Assembly: GCF_001280515.1 (NCBI RefSeq)
Contig: NZ_LBIQ01000028.1
Coordinates: 124,001 to 188,000 of the forward strand
DNA: 64,000 nt
Direction of reading: 5' to 3'
Origin: Mangrovimonas sp. ST2L15
GTDB lineage: Bacteria; Bacteroidota; Bacteroidia; Flavobacteriales; Flavobacteriaceae
Each line of letters begins with the position of its first letter. The first letter of the stretch is position 1. A model generated the notes under the pieces. It had not been told where the DNA came from, did no database searches, and worked only from the letters and a program-made list of their open reading frames with translations. Positions 16,313 through 25,307 of this stretch are shown in pieces. The position numbers and the translations under genes are program-made.

Positions 16313-17680
16313 TTAGTTGCTAGCATTTAAGGTTACATCTGTACCCATGTAGTCTTGTACGGTTCTAAATCCGATATAACTTCTAGCAGAATCAGCATAT
16401 TCGTAATCTCTTGAAGATACTTGTAAGAAATAAGCAACATCTTTCCAAGAACCACCACGAACTACTTTACGTTGGTTGTTTACGTCATTAACACTTGGGT
16501 TAATAGTAGAAACATATTCATAAGAGGCAGGATCATAAGATGCGCTTACCCATTCTGACACGTTTCCAGCCATGTTGTAAAGATTGTAATCATTTGGCTC
16601 ATAAGATTTTGCCTCTACCGTATATAAAGCTTGGTCAGCTGCATAATCACCTCTTAAAGGCTTGAAGTTTGCCATGAAGCATCCTCTATCATTTTTGGTA
16701 TAGTATCCACCCCAAGGATAAGTTGCAGCTTGCAATCCACCTCTAGCAGCATACTCCCATTCAGCTTCAGAAGGTAAACGGTAAGAATTCACAAAGTGTC
16801 TTCCTCTTTCTTTTCTGTAAGCATTGTGATAAAGAGTTCTCCAGCTACAAAATGCTTTAGCTTGTTTCCAAGACACACCTACTACAGGGTAATCCCCATA
16901 AGCATCATGCCAGAAATAATCATTGTGCATTGGCTCATTGTAAGAGTAAGCAAAGTCTCTAATCCAAACAGTGGTATCTGGATAAATCTCAACTTCCTCT
17001 TTAATGATATAGTCAGAACGCTTTTCACCTTTGTTTTTGGCAGCTTTCTCTATATCCATATGAGTGTACTGGAATTTAAACTTGGTAACATCCCAAGTTC
17101 TTTGACCGTTGTAAGACTCCTCTAAAGGAAGATACATCGTATCCATTACTTCAGCATAGTATTCATCTGGGTAGTCATCAGTATCAAAAATCAAATCTGC
17201 ATCATGATTTAATTTTCTTCCTTCATAACCAGTTGGACCTAAGCCACTGTAATTGTCGTACATGTACTTTTCATATACGGTCATGTTTTCTGGATCTGCA
17301 TCTTTAAATGCAAATTCCCCGATTCCACCGTTACCTGGTGCTTCACCCACCTCGTCAGCCAAAATAGCCAACTTAGTTCTGATGATGGAATCTCTCACCC
17401 AATTAACGAACTGTCGATATTCGCTATTGGTAATTTCTGTAGCATCCATGTAAAAGGATCTCACAGATACTGTCTTAGATGGCGCGTCATTAATTCCGGC
17501 CAAATCATCGTCGGCTTTACCCATGATAAAGGCTCCTCCCGGAACCAGTTCCATCCCATAAGGTTTTTCTGGGTGCCATTTCTTACCCTTTACTCCAACT
17601 AACTGTCCTCTATCTCCAGAGTTACAGCTAAAAAGCAGGGCTACTGTTGCGGTTAGTAAAATAAACTTCTTCATATCCAT
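16313..17680 (-). CDS. gldK: Type IX secretion lipoprotein GldK
   Basis: 455 aa. Signal peptide with lipobox LLFSC (C19). The body is a formylglycine-generating-enzyme-like (SUMF1/DUF323) fold: PGGAFIMGKADDD near the start and SYRLPSEAEWEYAARGG, NMAGNVSEWV and KVVRGGSW further on. Long inserts (about 110-260) set GldK apart from true sulfatase-modifying enzymes; it is not expected to be an enzyme. It makes the outer-membrane ring with GldN. A second start two codons on (MKKFI) is possible. It is the first gene of the operon, with a putative promoter at 17725-17756. Confidence 0.96.
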   Translation of the reverse strand: MDMKKFILLTATVALLFSCNSGDRGQLVGVKGKKWHPEKPYGMELVPGGAFIMGKADDDLAGINDAPSKTVSVRSFYMDATEITNSEYRQFVNWVRDSIIRTKLAILADEVGEAPGNGGIGEFAFKDADPENMTVYEKYMYDNYSGLGPTGYEGRKLNHDADLIFDTDDYPDEYYAEVMDTMYLPLEESYNGQRTWDVTKFKFQYTHMDIEKAAKNKGEKRSDYIIKEEVEIYPDTTVWIRDFAYSYNEPMHNDYFWHDAYGDYPVVGVSWKQAKAFCSWRTLYHNAYRKERGRHFVNSYRLPSEAEWEYAARGGLQAATYPWGGYYTKNDRGCFMANFKPLRGDYAADQALYTVEAKSYEPNDYNLYNMAGNVSEWVSASYDPASYEYVSTINPSVNDVNNQRKVVRGGSWKDVAYFLQVSSRDYEYADSARSYIGFRTVQDYMGTDVTLNASN

Positions 17681-17724
17681 AGAAAACTCGAGGTTAATTT
17701 TTAGTCTTAATTTTTAAAAGAGCG

Positions 17725-17756
17725 TAAACATATTTATATATTTTCGAAAAAACAAC
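17725..17756 (-). promoter_or_regulatory. Putative promoter of gldKLMN
   Basis: On the minus strand GTTG (17753-17756), 20 nt, TATGTTTA (17725-17732), close to TTTG/TAnnTTTG. It lies about 45 nt in front of the gldK start, in a very AT-rich stretch, so chance matches are possible. Confidence 0.4.
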
Positions 17757-17837
17757 TTTTTTTTAAAAAAAAATACTCTTTGTCGTGAAAATTGTGCATT
17801 TCAACGATAAAATTTCCGATAATTAACAAATCAGCAA

Positions 17838-19004
17838 TTAGACACTGTTCTTTTGAAAAGCCTTAAACCAACGGTCTGGTAACTTATTGTTACAGGCATC
17901 CAAATAATCCTCGTGCATGCAAGGTAATAACGTATGTCTTTTTAATTTATTATTAACATTTGATAAAAATGGAATTTCTATCCACCAACGTTGGGTTTTA
18001 TTACTTTTATAGAAGATGAGCTCTTGGTCATCTGTCAAGGTTATGAATTTTTGATAGCTATCTTCATTAGAGAAATCATCATCCTTCACCCTGTAATTGA
18101 CACCCTCAATAAAATACCAAATCATTTGAGCCATTAGCATGGAGGTGATATCATCGTTTGATGAAGGCTTGTATTCATAAATACCAAAAGACGACACCTT
18201 ATTGCTGATACCTGCATATCTGGTAATAGCACAAATTTCCTTTCCGTCAAAACCATTTGGAGTCACTTTTTGTCTTTCACTTAATTCAGCTGCTTTAATG
18301 CATCCTAAATCAATAGTAACAATATTAGCATCCCTCATAACTGGTTCTACCAATGATATATCTTTTGAAACCTGTCCCAAGCGATAATATTCAAAATATA
18401 ATTTATCCATGAGGTCAATTTCTTCCTGAGAATTAAAATAGGTCTGATACCCCACGGAAGCATAATTGAATAAATTATAAGGTTGGTCTAATATAATTTT
18501 ACCAACAAAGCTATCATTCTTAATGGGCTTTTGGGAATCTCCCAAATCAAATTTAGAATCAACATTAACTATATTGACCATAGGAGCTAAAGAATCATAA
18601 GCTCTATAATTAGCATATGTAAGATCTTGACTCCCACCTAATATAATAGGAATGATTTTTTTGGGAATTAAAATTTCCAAAATGGTCTTTAAGGCGAAAT
18701 AAGTATCTTCCACCGATTCCCCTTTATTGATATCTCCCAAATCAACAATGGTTGAAGACCAATTTCCTGGAAAAAGTGAATACAAAGATTTTCTTACTTC
18801 GTTGAAGTTAAACTCCTCTCCTATATAATTGATATCATTTCTATTCTCAAGAACACCAACAATGGCAATCCTTGCGCCTTCAAGATCTGGAAAGCCCTGT
18901 TGTTTTGAGTAAATCTTAATTTTTTTTCCTAAGGCTTGGGTTGACAGCAATTCATTATGAGCCAAAACAGCTTCTGAAACAGGGGAAAGAAAATTAAAAT
19001 TCAT
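17838..19004 (-). CDS. Arginase-fold (ureohydrolase family) protein with lost metal ligands
   Basis: 388 aa. The fold is recognisable by IPIILGGSQDLTYA (about 118-131), VNVDSKFDLG (146-155) and ANIVTIDLGCIKAAE (about 226-240). These are the places of the metal-binding GGxHD, DxHxD and SxDxDxxDP motifs of arginase/agmatinase/formimidoylglutamase. Here the first His is Gln126, the second is Lys151 and the second Asp of the third motif is Gly234, so a two-manganese centre is unlikely. Databases often call such proteins formimidoylglutamase, but hydrolase activity is doubtful. It lies between topA and gldK, an order kept in flavobacteria, 157 nt in front of gldK. Confidence 0.85.
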   Translation of the reverse strand: MNFNFLSPVSEAVLAHNELLSTQALGKKIKIYSKQQGFPDLEGARIAIVGVLENRNDINYIGEEFNFNEVRKSLYSLFPGNWSSTIVDLGDINKGESVEDTYFALKTILEILIPKKIIPIILGGSQDLTYANYRAYDSLAPMVNIVNVDSKFDLGDSQKPIKNDSFVGKIILDQPYNLFNYASVGYQTYFNSQEEIDLMDKLYFEYYRLGQVSKDISLVEPVMRDANIVTIDLGCIKAAELSERQKVTPNGFDGKEICAITRYAGISNKVSSFGIYEYKPSSNDDITSMLMAQMIWYFIEGVNYRVKDDDFSNEDSYQKFITLTDDQELIFYKSNKTQRWWIEIPFLSNVNNKLKRHTLLPCMHEDYLDACNNKLPDRWFKAFQKNSV

Positions 19005-19013
19005 TTACTTCTA

Positions 19014-21500
19014 TTACTTTTTCGTTGTAGTTTTTTTCTTGGTTGCTTTTTTCTTTGGTGCTACTTTCTCTAGATGAGATTTAGCTTCTTCCAGTGTCAT
19101 TTCTGAGACGTCTACAGTCTTAGCCAATTCCACCTTAGTTTTTCCTTTTATAATATTGTGGCGTCCCCATCTGGCTTTTTCAACACGAATTCCTTCAGCT
19201 TCCCAATTATGGATTAACTTATCTTTTTCTTTTTGGATTTTATCCTCTATTAACTCAACAATATCAATATCAGATAAATTATCCCAATCATACTTCTTAT
19301 TGACGTTAATAAACATATTGTTCCACTTGATAAATGGCCCAAAACGCCCTTTACCTTTAGTCACTTCCTTACCTTCATAATGATATATAGGTGCGTCTGC
19401 CTTTTGTTTTTGCTTTATTAAAACAACGGCATCCTCCATTTCCACACTAAGAGGGTCTTGACCCGCTGGCAATGAGATAAAGGTTTTTCCGTGTCTTACA
19501 TATGGCCCGTACCTTCCATTATTGACTTCTACTTCTTCCCCTTCAAAATCGCCTAAGTTCTTAGGTAGCTTGAAAAGATCCATGGCCTCTTCAAATGTGA
19601 TGGTGTTCAATTGTTGTTCTGGCGTTAAGCTGGCAAACATCGGTTTCTCTTCCTCATCTACCGTACCTATTTGCACCATAGGACCAAATTTCCCCAAACG
19701 TACACTTACTTGCCTTCCGGTTTTTGGATCTGTACCCAAAATGCGTTCTCCAGATTCCCTTTCAGCATTTTCTTCAACATCTGTTACAGTTGGATGAAAG
19801 TCCTTATAAAATTCCCTCATCATCTTAGACCAATCCACCTTACCGCCGGCAATTTCATCAAAATCTTCCTCAACCTTGGCGGTGAAATTGTAATCCAAAA
19901 TAGTATCGAAATGATTCACTAAAAAGTCTGTTACAATCATTCCAATATCCGTAGGAACCAATTTCCCTTTATCAGACCCAACCTTCTCTGTCAAGGTTTG
20001 ATCTTTAATTTGATCTTTGGCTAAAGTAAGCTGCACATATTCACGCTCGGTTCCATCTACAGTTCCCTTTTCAATATAATTTCTGTTTTGAATGGTTGAA
20101 ATCGTAGGCGCATAAGTAGACGGACGACCAATACCCAACTCTTCTAATTTCTTAACCAGAGAAGCTTCGGTATAACGGTATGGTGGGCGTGTAAATCTTT
20201 GTGTCGCGGTTATATAATTATTAAGGAGTGATTCACCAACTTTCAAGTTAGGCAACATTCCTTCTTGTTCCAAATCCTCCTCATCTGTCCCTTCCAGGTA
20301 AACCTTTAAGAAACCATCAAATTTGATGATTTCCCCATTGGCAGTAAATTGCTCCTTATGCTTATCTGCCGAGATTTTCACATTGGTTCGCTCCAATTCA
20401 GCTTCACTCATTTGTGACGCAATAGCACGTTTCCAAATCAAATCATACAATCTCGCCTGATCCCTTTCCACATTAACACTATGCCTTGAAAAATCAGTTG
20501 GTCTGATTGCTTCGTGAGCTTCTTGGGCCCCTTTGGTTTTACCCGTAAAATTTCTTGGCTTGCTATAATTCGATCCGTAAGCTTTTTCTATTTCATTCTG
20601 AGCTCCTTTACGAGCTTCATCCGATAAATTCACGCTATCGGTTCTCATGTAAGTAATCAATCCCGCCTCATACAAACGTTGAGCCATGGTCATGGTTTTA
20701 CTTACCGAAAAATATAATTTTCTTGAGGCCTCCTGTTGCAAAGTAGACGTTGTAAATGGAGCCGCTGGTGATTTCTTGGCAGGCTTTTTCTCTAAATCGG
20801 CAACCTCAAAATGAGCTGACACATTTTGCTCTAAAAACTTTAATGCCTCTTCCTTAGAATCAAAGTTCTTTGGCAACTTGGCCTTAAAGGTGTGTCCATC
20901 CTCCGTTGAAAATTCAGCGTCTATTCTGTATGAAGCCGTTGCTTCAAATCCTTGAATTTCACGCTCTCGTTCAACAATTAAACGAACAGCTACAGATTGC
21001 ACACGACCTGCAGACAATCCGCCTTTCACTTTTTTCCATAAAACCGGAGACAGCTCATACCCTACTATTCTATCTAGCACCCGTCTTGCTTGTTGGGCAT
21101 CAACTAAATCATAATCAATTCCTCTTGGGTTTTCAATAGCTTTTTGGATGGCCGACTTGGTAATCTCATTAAAGACAATACGCTTGGTTTTGGATTTATC
21201 CAATTTTAAGGTTTCTGCCAAATGCCAAGCTATGGCCTCACCCTCACGATCCTCATCACTTGCCAACCAAACGATTTCGGCGCTTTTCACTAAATCTCTT
21301 AGTTTTTTTACGACAGCTTTCTTGTCCTTGGAAACCTCATATTTTGGCTTAAAATCACCGTCAACATCCACCCCTAATTCCTTGGAAGGAAGGTCTGCAA
21401 TATGCCCAAAACTAGACTCAACCTTGAAGTCCTTTCCTAAGAATTTCTCAATAGTTTTTGCTTTTGCAGGTGACTCAACGATAACTAAATTCTTTGCCAT
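19014..21500 (-). CDS. topA: DNA topoisomerase I
   Basis: 828 aa. TOPRIM domain at the N-terminus with NLVIVESPAKAKTIEKFLG (Glu9) and the acidic SDEDREGEAIAWHL; catalytic Tyr284 in LITYMRTDSVN. The family's GGLSAGRVQSVAVRL follows the TOPRIM part. The C-terminus carries topo-C repeats without zinc cysteines (NNGRYGPYVRHGKTFISLP and GKGRFGPFIKWNN) and ends in a lysine-rich tail. It relaxes negative supercoils. Its stop is 9 nt in front of the arginase-fold gene, so the two are probably cotranscribed. A perfect -7 box is in front of it. Confidence 0.98.
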   Translation of the reverse strand: MAKNLVIVESPAKAKTIEKFLGKDFKVESSFGHIADLPSKELGVDVDGDFKPKYEVSKDKKAVVKKLRDLVKSAEIVWLASDEDREGEAIAWHLAETLKLDKSKTKRIVFNEITKSAIQKAIENPRGIDYDLVDAQQARRVLDRIVGYELSPVLWKKVKGGLSAGRVQSVAVRLIVEREREIQGFEATASYRIDAEFSTEDGHTFKAKLPKNFDSKEEALKFLEQNVSAHFEVADLEKKPAKKSPAAPFTTSTLQQEASRKLYFSVSKTMTMAQRLYEAGLITYMRTDSVNLSDEARKGAQNEIEKAYGSNYSKPRNFTGKTKGAQEAHEAIRPTDFSRHSVNVERDQARLYDLIWKRAIASQMSEAELERTNVKISADKHKEQFTANGEIIKFDGFLKVYLEGTDEEDLEQEGMLPNLKVGESLLNNYITATQRFTRPPYRYTEASLVKKLEELGIGRPSTYAPTISTIQNRNYIEKGTVDGTEREYVQLTLAKDQIKDQTLTEKVGSDKGKLVPTDIGMIVTDFLVNHFDTILDYNFTAKVEEDFDEIAGGKVDWSKMMREFYKDFHPTVTDVEENAERESGERILGTDPKTGRQVSVRLGKFGPMVQIGTVDEEEKPMFASLTPEQQLNTITFEEAMDLFKLPKNLGDFEGEEVEVNNGRYGPYVRHGKTFISLPAGQDPLSVEMEDAVVLIKQKQKADAPIYHYEGKEVTKGKGRFGPFIKWNNMFINVNKKYDWDNLSDIDIVELIEDKIQKEKDKLIHNWEAEGIRVEKARWGRHNIIKGKTKVELAKTVDVSEMTLEEAKSHLEKVAPKKKATKKKTTTKK

Positions 21501-21519
21501 AAATACCTTTTTAAGGCTA

Positions 21520-21527
21520 CAAATGTA
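21520..21527 (-). promoter_or_regulatory. -7 box of topA
   Basis: The minus strand reads TACATTTG, an exact TAnnTTTG, 20 nt in front of the topA ATG at 21500. No good -33 TTTG is seen at the expected distance. Confidence 0.45.
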
Positions 21528-21609
21528 GGCGAAAAAAAAGAAATCATCCTAATTTTCTGCATTATGCCGATAGATTCCACCTTAATTATTACATACTTGA
21601 CAATAAAAA

Positions 21610-21631
21610 AAGTCTGCTTTTGCAGACTTTA
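21610..21631. terminator. Intrinsic terminator behind the 246-aa membrane protein gene
   Basis: AAGTCTGC, loop, GCAGACTT with A-run on the left and T-run on the right (stem arms about 21610-21617 and 21622-21629). It is downstream of the minus-strand gene that ends at 21661 and upstream of topA. Confidence 0.75.
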
Positions 21632-21660
21632 CATTTGAGATTTATCATATTTAAAATTAT

Positions 21661-22401
21661 CTAATTATCAAATCCAATAACTTTCTTATAAATGACATAC
21701 ACAGGGTGATAAGTAAACGCCGAAGTCACCAAAACACCAACACCACACATTAAAAATCCTATCACAGAAGCCAATATGGAAGAGATCACAATAAGCCCAA
21801 AGGAAATCAACCATTTTTTATTTCCTAAAACAAAACTATTAGTAATCATATCACCTACCGACCACTCGGGATTAAATGCGAAAAAGATATTGAAGAAAGA
21901 CATGGGCACAATGGCATATATTAATGGTAAACCACAAAACATTCCAAACAATATGGAAAGACCCAAGGTAACCAGTAATATTAAAATCATTTTACCTACA
22001 TATTCCTTTTTGAAAAAATAGAACAAATCCCCGGTTTTCACTTCCTCATTTTCATCCAGTTTTTTCAACATTCTGAAAAACGCTGTTTTTATAGCTAGGG
22101 ATACTAAGGCAATCGCCAAAATAGCCGAAAAATAAAAGAAAATCATCCCCAACGGCATTTCAGACAAATAAGCCTCTACAGCCTCTTCATTGTATCTACC
22201 ATCAATAGACTCTGACCAAGCCAAAGCAATAATAGGAAAGTAAAAAATCATCACCACTGGAATAGTGATGGCAATAATTACTAGCTGCATGATCAAACCA
22301 TGCAACCAACTTTTCTTAAATAATGCTACGGAGTCGTTAAAGACATCTCCAAAATCAAGTTTTGGAGCATTTTCAATTTTAGCTCGCACCCAATCAGACA
22401 T
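21661..22401 (-). CDS. Polytopic membrane protein of unknown function, 246 aa
   Basis: A short N-terminal amphipathic stretch (PKLDFGDVFNDSVALFKKSW) precedes about five membrane helices (about 35-62, 87-108, 130-165 as two, 195-230). The pattern of a DFGxVxxDSxxLFKKSW start and a C-terminal TSAFTYHPVYVIYKKV end is that of the broad group of glycerophosphodiesterase-like/DUF4013-type bacterial membrane proteins, but I do not assign a family with confidence. It has its own terminator and lies alone between topA and the LVIVD gene. Confidence 0.7.
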   Translation of the reverse strand: MSDWVRAKIENAPKLDFGDVFNDSVALFKKSWLHGLIMQLVIIAITIPVVMIFYFPIIALAWSESIDGRYNEEAVEAYLSEMPLGMIFFYFSAILAIALVSLAIKTAFFRMLKKLDENEEVKTGDLFYFFKKEYVGKMILILLVTLGLSILFGMFCGLPLIYAIVPMSFFNIFFAFNPEWSVGDMITNSFVLGNKKWLISFGLIVISSILASVIGFLMCGVGVLVTSAFTYHPVYVIYKKVIGFDN

Positions 22402-22475
22402 AACGATTTAGTTTTAGGTTAGTTACAACCTCCAAACTAATAAATATTTCATCGTTAAACAACTAATAACCAGAA

Positions 22476-23711
22476 TTAAAAGCTAAAAGTACTCAAGAGA
22501 TTTATAGAGTTTTCAGAATATTCATATTGGTTTAAAAAACCATCCCCTACCAATAACAAAGTTGTTTCAAGAGGAATCACGTCACGGCCATCAACATCTT
22601 CAAAATTCTGAAGCTGCTGTAACTCCAAAGGATTGGCTTTGTTAAATATTTTTAATCCGGCTGTTCCATCACACACAAACAGACTGTTTCCCTGATATCC
22701 CAAGCCATATGGGTTTTCGAGACTATATTGCCCAACTAAAGTTGGATTCTGTTTATTGGAAATATCTATGACCTCTAAAACGCTTTCCATTTGACCACAT
22801 GGATTTCCGCCCCTTAAAGTAAGATATGCATAATTTCCATCGACCACTACAGGATCACAGCCTTCCCAATGAAGAAACTCCGACATAAAAATGGGATTCG
22901 TCCTATCGTGAATATCATATATAAACATGCCATTGCTTCCTCCCATATATAAGTAATCTTCATAATAAAAAAGGGTTTCAATATTCCAACCCGCATAAAA
23001 ACTACCATCCAAAACTGGTGATGATAGACTTGAAATATTAAAAATACTTAATTCATATTCCCCTACAGTATACAAGAAGTCATCAACAATTTGAAATCTA
23101 GCCAAAGAACCACCAACACCTACTTCACTACTACTTTCTGCCGCACCAATAAAAGGACCATTGACACCAAAATCTGTATCACTATTCAACTCAATTCGTT
23201 CCTCCTCAAGATACCATCCCACAATGACATTTTCGGTGTAATCGTAAGAATCAAAATCAACCATATAAGCTCCTTCGGGTATATCATAATTGTAAACATT
23301 AAAAACATCCTCTAATCTATTAACTTCTTCAATATTGTTCATGTCGGAAATATCAAATACCACCAAATCAATCAAGCTATCAGCAAACAAAAATCCATCC
23401 TTAATTGAAACATCCTTATTTCCAGGTATTTTTATAAAAGCAATTAAATTGGGATCAGAGGGATTGGTGTTATCTATCACATGAACTCCTGCATTATCTT
23501 CATTGATAAATATGTAACCGTTGTAATAGTAAATTTTCCCAGATTCCACAATAGCTTGCGGCCCCATAACCTCTACTGAAGTTCTTAACTCAATTTTAGA
23601 CATTAAAATGGGATGCGCCACATTAACATACTCATATTGTGCACTATCATCTTTATTAGCGCAATTAACAAGGAGCACAAAAATTGACAGAAAGGAAACG
23701 ACTTTTTTCAT
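22476..23711 (-). CDS. LVIVD-repeat lipoprotein
   Basis: 411 aa. Signal peptide with lipobox LLVNC (C17). The body is made of repeats of about 45 residues of the LVIVD beta-propeller type, for example GVHVIDNTNPSDPNLIAFI, LVVFDISDMNN, LSIFNISSLSSP, MFIYDIHDRTNPIFMSEF and VLEVIDISNKQNPTLVGQY. Such propellers are surface-exposed proteins of unknown binding partner in Bacteroidota. The first and last repeats probably close the ring. The gene is monocistronic and divergent from miaB. Confidence 0.85.
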   Translation of the reverse strand: MKKVVSFLSIFVLLVNCANKDDSAQYEYVNVAHPILMSKIELRTSVEVMGPQAIVESGKIYYYNGYIFINEDNAGVHVIDNTNPSDPNLIAFIKIPGNKDVSIKDGFLFADSLIDLVVFDISDMNNIEEVNRLEDVFNVYNYDIPEGAYMVDFDSYDYTENVIVGWYLEEERIELNSDTDFGVNGPFIGAAESSSEVGVGGSLARFQIVDDFLYTVGEYELSIFNISSLSSPVLDGSFYAGWNIETLFYYEDYLYMGGSNGMFIYDIHDRTNPIFMSEFLHWEGCDPVVVDGNYAYLTLRGGNPCGQMESVLEVIDISNKQNPTLVGQYSLENPYGLGYQGNSLFVCDGTAGLKIFNKANPLELQQLQNFEDVDGRDVIPLETTLLLVGDGFLNQYEYSENSINLLSTFSF

Positions 23712-23787
23712 GGTTGGTTTTTATCTATTAGATGTAAAAATAACAAAAAGGTTGCCTCCTAATTAAATGAATTTTAACTTCTGCCAT

Positions 23788-23820
23788 TATGTCACTATAA
23801 TTAAATTAATCCTATCTTTG
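23788..23820 (+). promoter_or_regulatory. Promoter of miaB and the genes behind it
   Basis: TATCTTTG (23813-23820) is an exact TAnnTTTG box; TATG at 23788-23791, 21 nt upstream, is a fair -33 element. Transcription should start about 30 nt in front of the miaB ATG at 23858. Confidence 0.6.
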
Positions 23821-23857
23821 CACTCTTATTGATAGAAATAGATTCTACACATTTGGT

Positions 23858-25303
23858 ATGGAGAAAATCATAGACGAAAACAAACAAGGAGAAAAACTGA
23901 TCCTTGATCAGAAAGAAGGCAACCAAAGAAAACTTTTTATAGAGAGTTATGGCTGCCAAATGAATTTTAGTGATAGTGAAATTGTTGCGTCCATCCTCTC
24001 TGAAAATGGATTTAATACAACCCAAAACTTAGAAGATGCCGATTTGGTTTTGGTCAACACCTGTTCCATTCGAGATAAAGCCGAACAAACCGTTAGAAAA
24101 CGTTTGGAGAAATATAATGCCGTAAAAAAAATTAACCCAAACATGAAAGTTGGTGTTTTGGGATGTATGGCAGAACGCCTTAAAAGTAAGTTTTTAGAGG
24201 AAGAAAAAATAGTTGACTTGGTGGTTGGTCCAGACGCGTACAAGGATCTACCCAACCTGGTTGCCGAAGTGGATGAAGGAAGAAATGCCGTTAATGTGAT
24301 TCTTTCTAAAGAGGAGACTTATGGCGATATTGCTCCCGTTAGATTAAACAGTAATGGAGTTACTGCCTTTGTTTCCATCACCCGTGGATGTGACAACATG
24401 TGCACTTTTTGTGTGGTTCCTTTTACCCGTGGTAGAGAGCGAAGCCGTGACCCACAAAGTATTATCGAAGAAATTAATGATCTTTGGAGCAAAGGCTTTA
24501 AAGAAGTTACTTTACTTGGTCAGAATGTAGATAGTTACCTATGGTATGGAGGCGGATTGAAAAAAGATTTTTCAAAGGCTTCAGATCTTCAAAAAGCGAC
24601 TGCCATTAATTTTTCTCAATTATTGGAGATGTGCGCCAAAGCACAACCAAAAATGCGCTTTAGATTTTCAACTTCTAACCCGCAGGATATGACTTTAGAC
24701 GTGATTGAAACCATGGCTAAGCATAACAATATTTGCAATTATATCCATTTACCTGTTCAAAGTGGAAGCAACAGAATCTTACAAGAAATGAATCGTCAGC
24801 ATACCCGTGAGGAGTATTTTGAAATGATTGACAACATCAAACGCCTCATTCCAGATTGTGCCATTTCTCAAGACATGATTTCTGGGTTCCCTACTGAAAC
24901 TGAACAAGACCATCAAGACACCTTAAGTTTGATGGAATACGTAAAATATGACTTCGGATTCATGTTTGCATACTCCGAAAGACCGGGAACTATGGCTGAA
25001 AGAAAAATGGAAGATGATGTCCCTGAAGACACCAAAAAGCGTCGCTTGCAAGAAATTATAAATCTACAACAACAACATAGTTTATACAGAACAGAGCAAC
25101 ACTTGGGCAAGGTAGAGGAAGTTTTGATTGAAAAATCATCAAAAAAATCAGATGCCCATTGGTCAGGAAGAAACAGTCAGAACACAGTGGTTGTATTTCC
25201 TAAGGAACACTATAAAGTAGGAGATTTTGTGAATGTAAAAATCACCGATTGTACCACGGCTACCCTTATTGGAGAAGCTGTTGGGTATTCTGAAAACAAC
25301 TAA
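23858..25303 (+). CDS. miaB: tRNA-2-methylthio-N6-dimethylallyladenosine synthase MiaB
   Basis: 481 aa. The N-terminal UPF0004 domain holds the auxiliary 4Fe-4S cluster cysteines C33 (YGCQMN), C69 (NTCSIRD) and C103 (LGCMAE). The radical-SAM domain has C178, C182 and C185 in [10 protein letters not shown]. The C-terminal TRAM domain is about 405-475. MiaB adds a methylthio group to i6A37 of tRNAs that read UNN codons. The N-terminus is some 20 residues longer than in E. coli. It opens the miaB/sigma54 activator/lptE/TPR/secG group, an order kept in flavobacteria. Confidence 0.97.
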   Translation: MEKIIDENKQGEKLILDQKEGNQRKLFIESYGCQMNFSDSEIVASILSENGFNTTQNLEDADLVLVNTCSIRDKAEQTVRKRLEKYNAVKKINPNMKVGVLGCMAERLKSKFLEEEKIVDLVVGPDAYKDLPNLVAEVDEGRNAVNVILSKEETYGDIAPVRLNSNGVTAFVSITRGCDNMCTFCVVPFTRGRERSRDPQSIIEEINDLWSKGFKEVTLLGQNVDSYLWYGGGLKKDFSKASDLQKATAINFSQLLEMCAKAQPKMRFRFSTSNPQDMTLDVIETMAKHNNICNYIHLPVQSGSNRILQEMNRQHTREEYFEMIDNIKRLIPDCAISQDMISGFPTETEQDHQDTLSLMEYVKYDFGFMFAYSERPGTMAERKMEDDVPEDTKKRRLQEIINLQQQHSLYRTEQHLGKVEEVLIEKSSKKSDAHWSGRNSQNTVVVFPKEHYKVGDFVNVKITDCTTATLIGEAVGYSENN

Positions 25304-25307
25304 ACTT

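Noticed and set aside
16313-17680. GldK as a sulfatase-activating enzyme for the sulfatase at 56879
   Set aside because: GldK has the fold but belongs to the secretion ring family with long inserts; it is not expected to be catalytic.
23801-24025. 74-codon frame on the minus strand
   Set aside because: It runs antisense to the start of miaB and over its promoter; no sign of a real product.
25269-25307. Longer start of the sigma-54 activator
   Set aside because: It would overlap miaB by 35 nt; ATG at 25308, 4 nt behind miaB, gives the MESIQAIKQRFGI start usual in flavobacteria.
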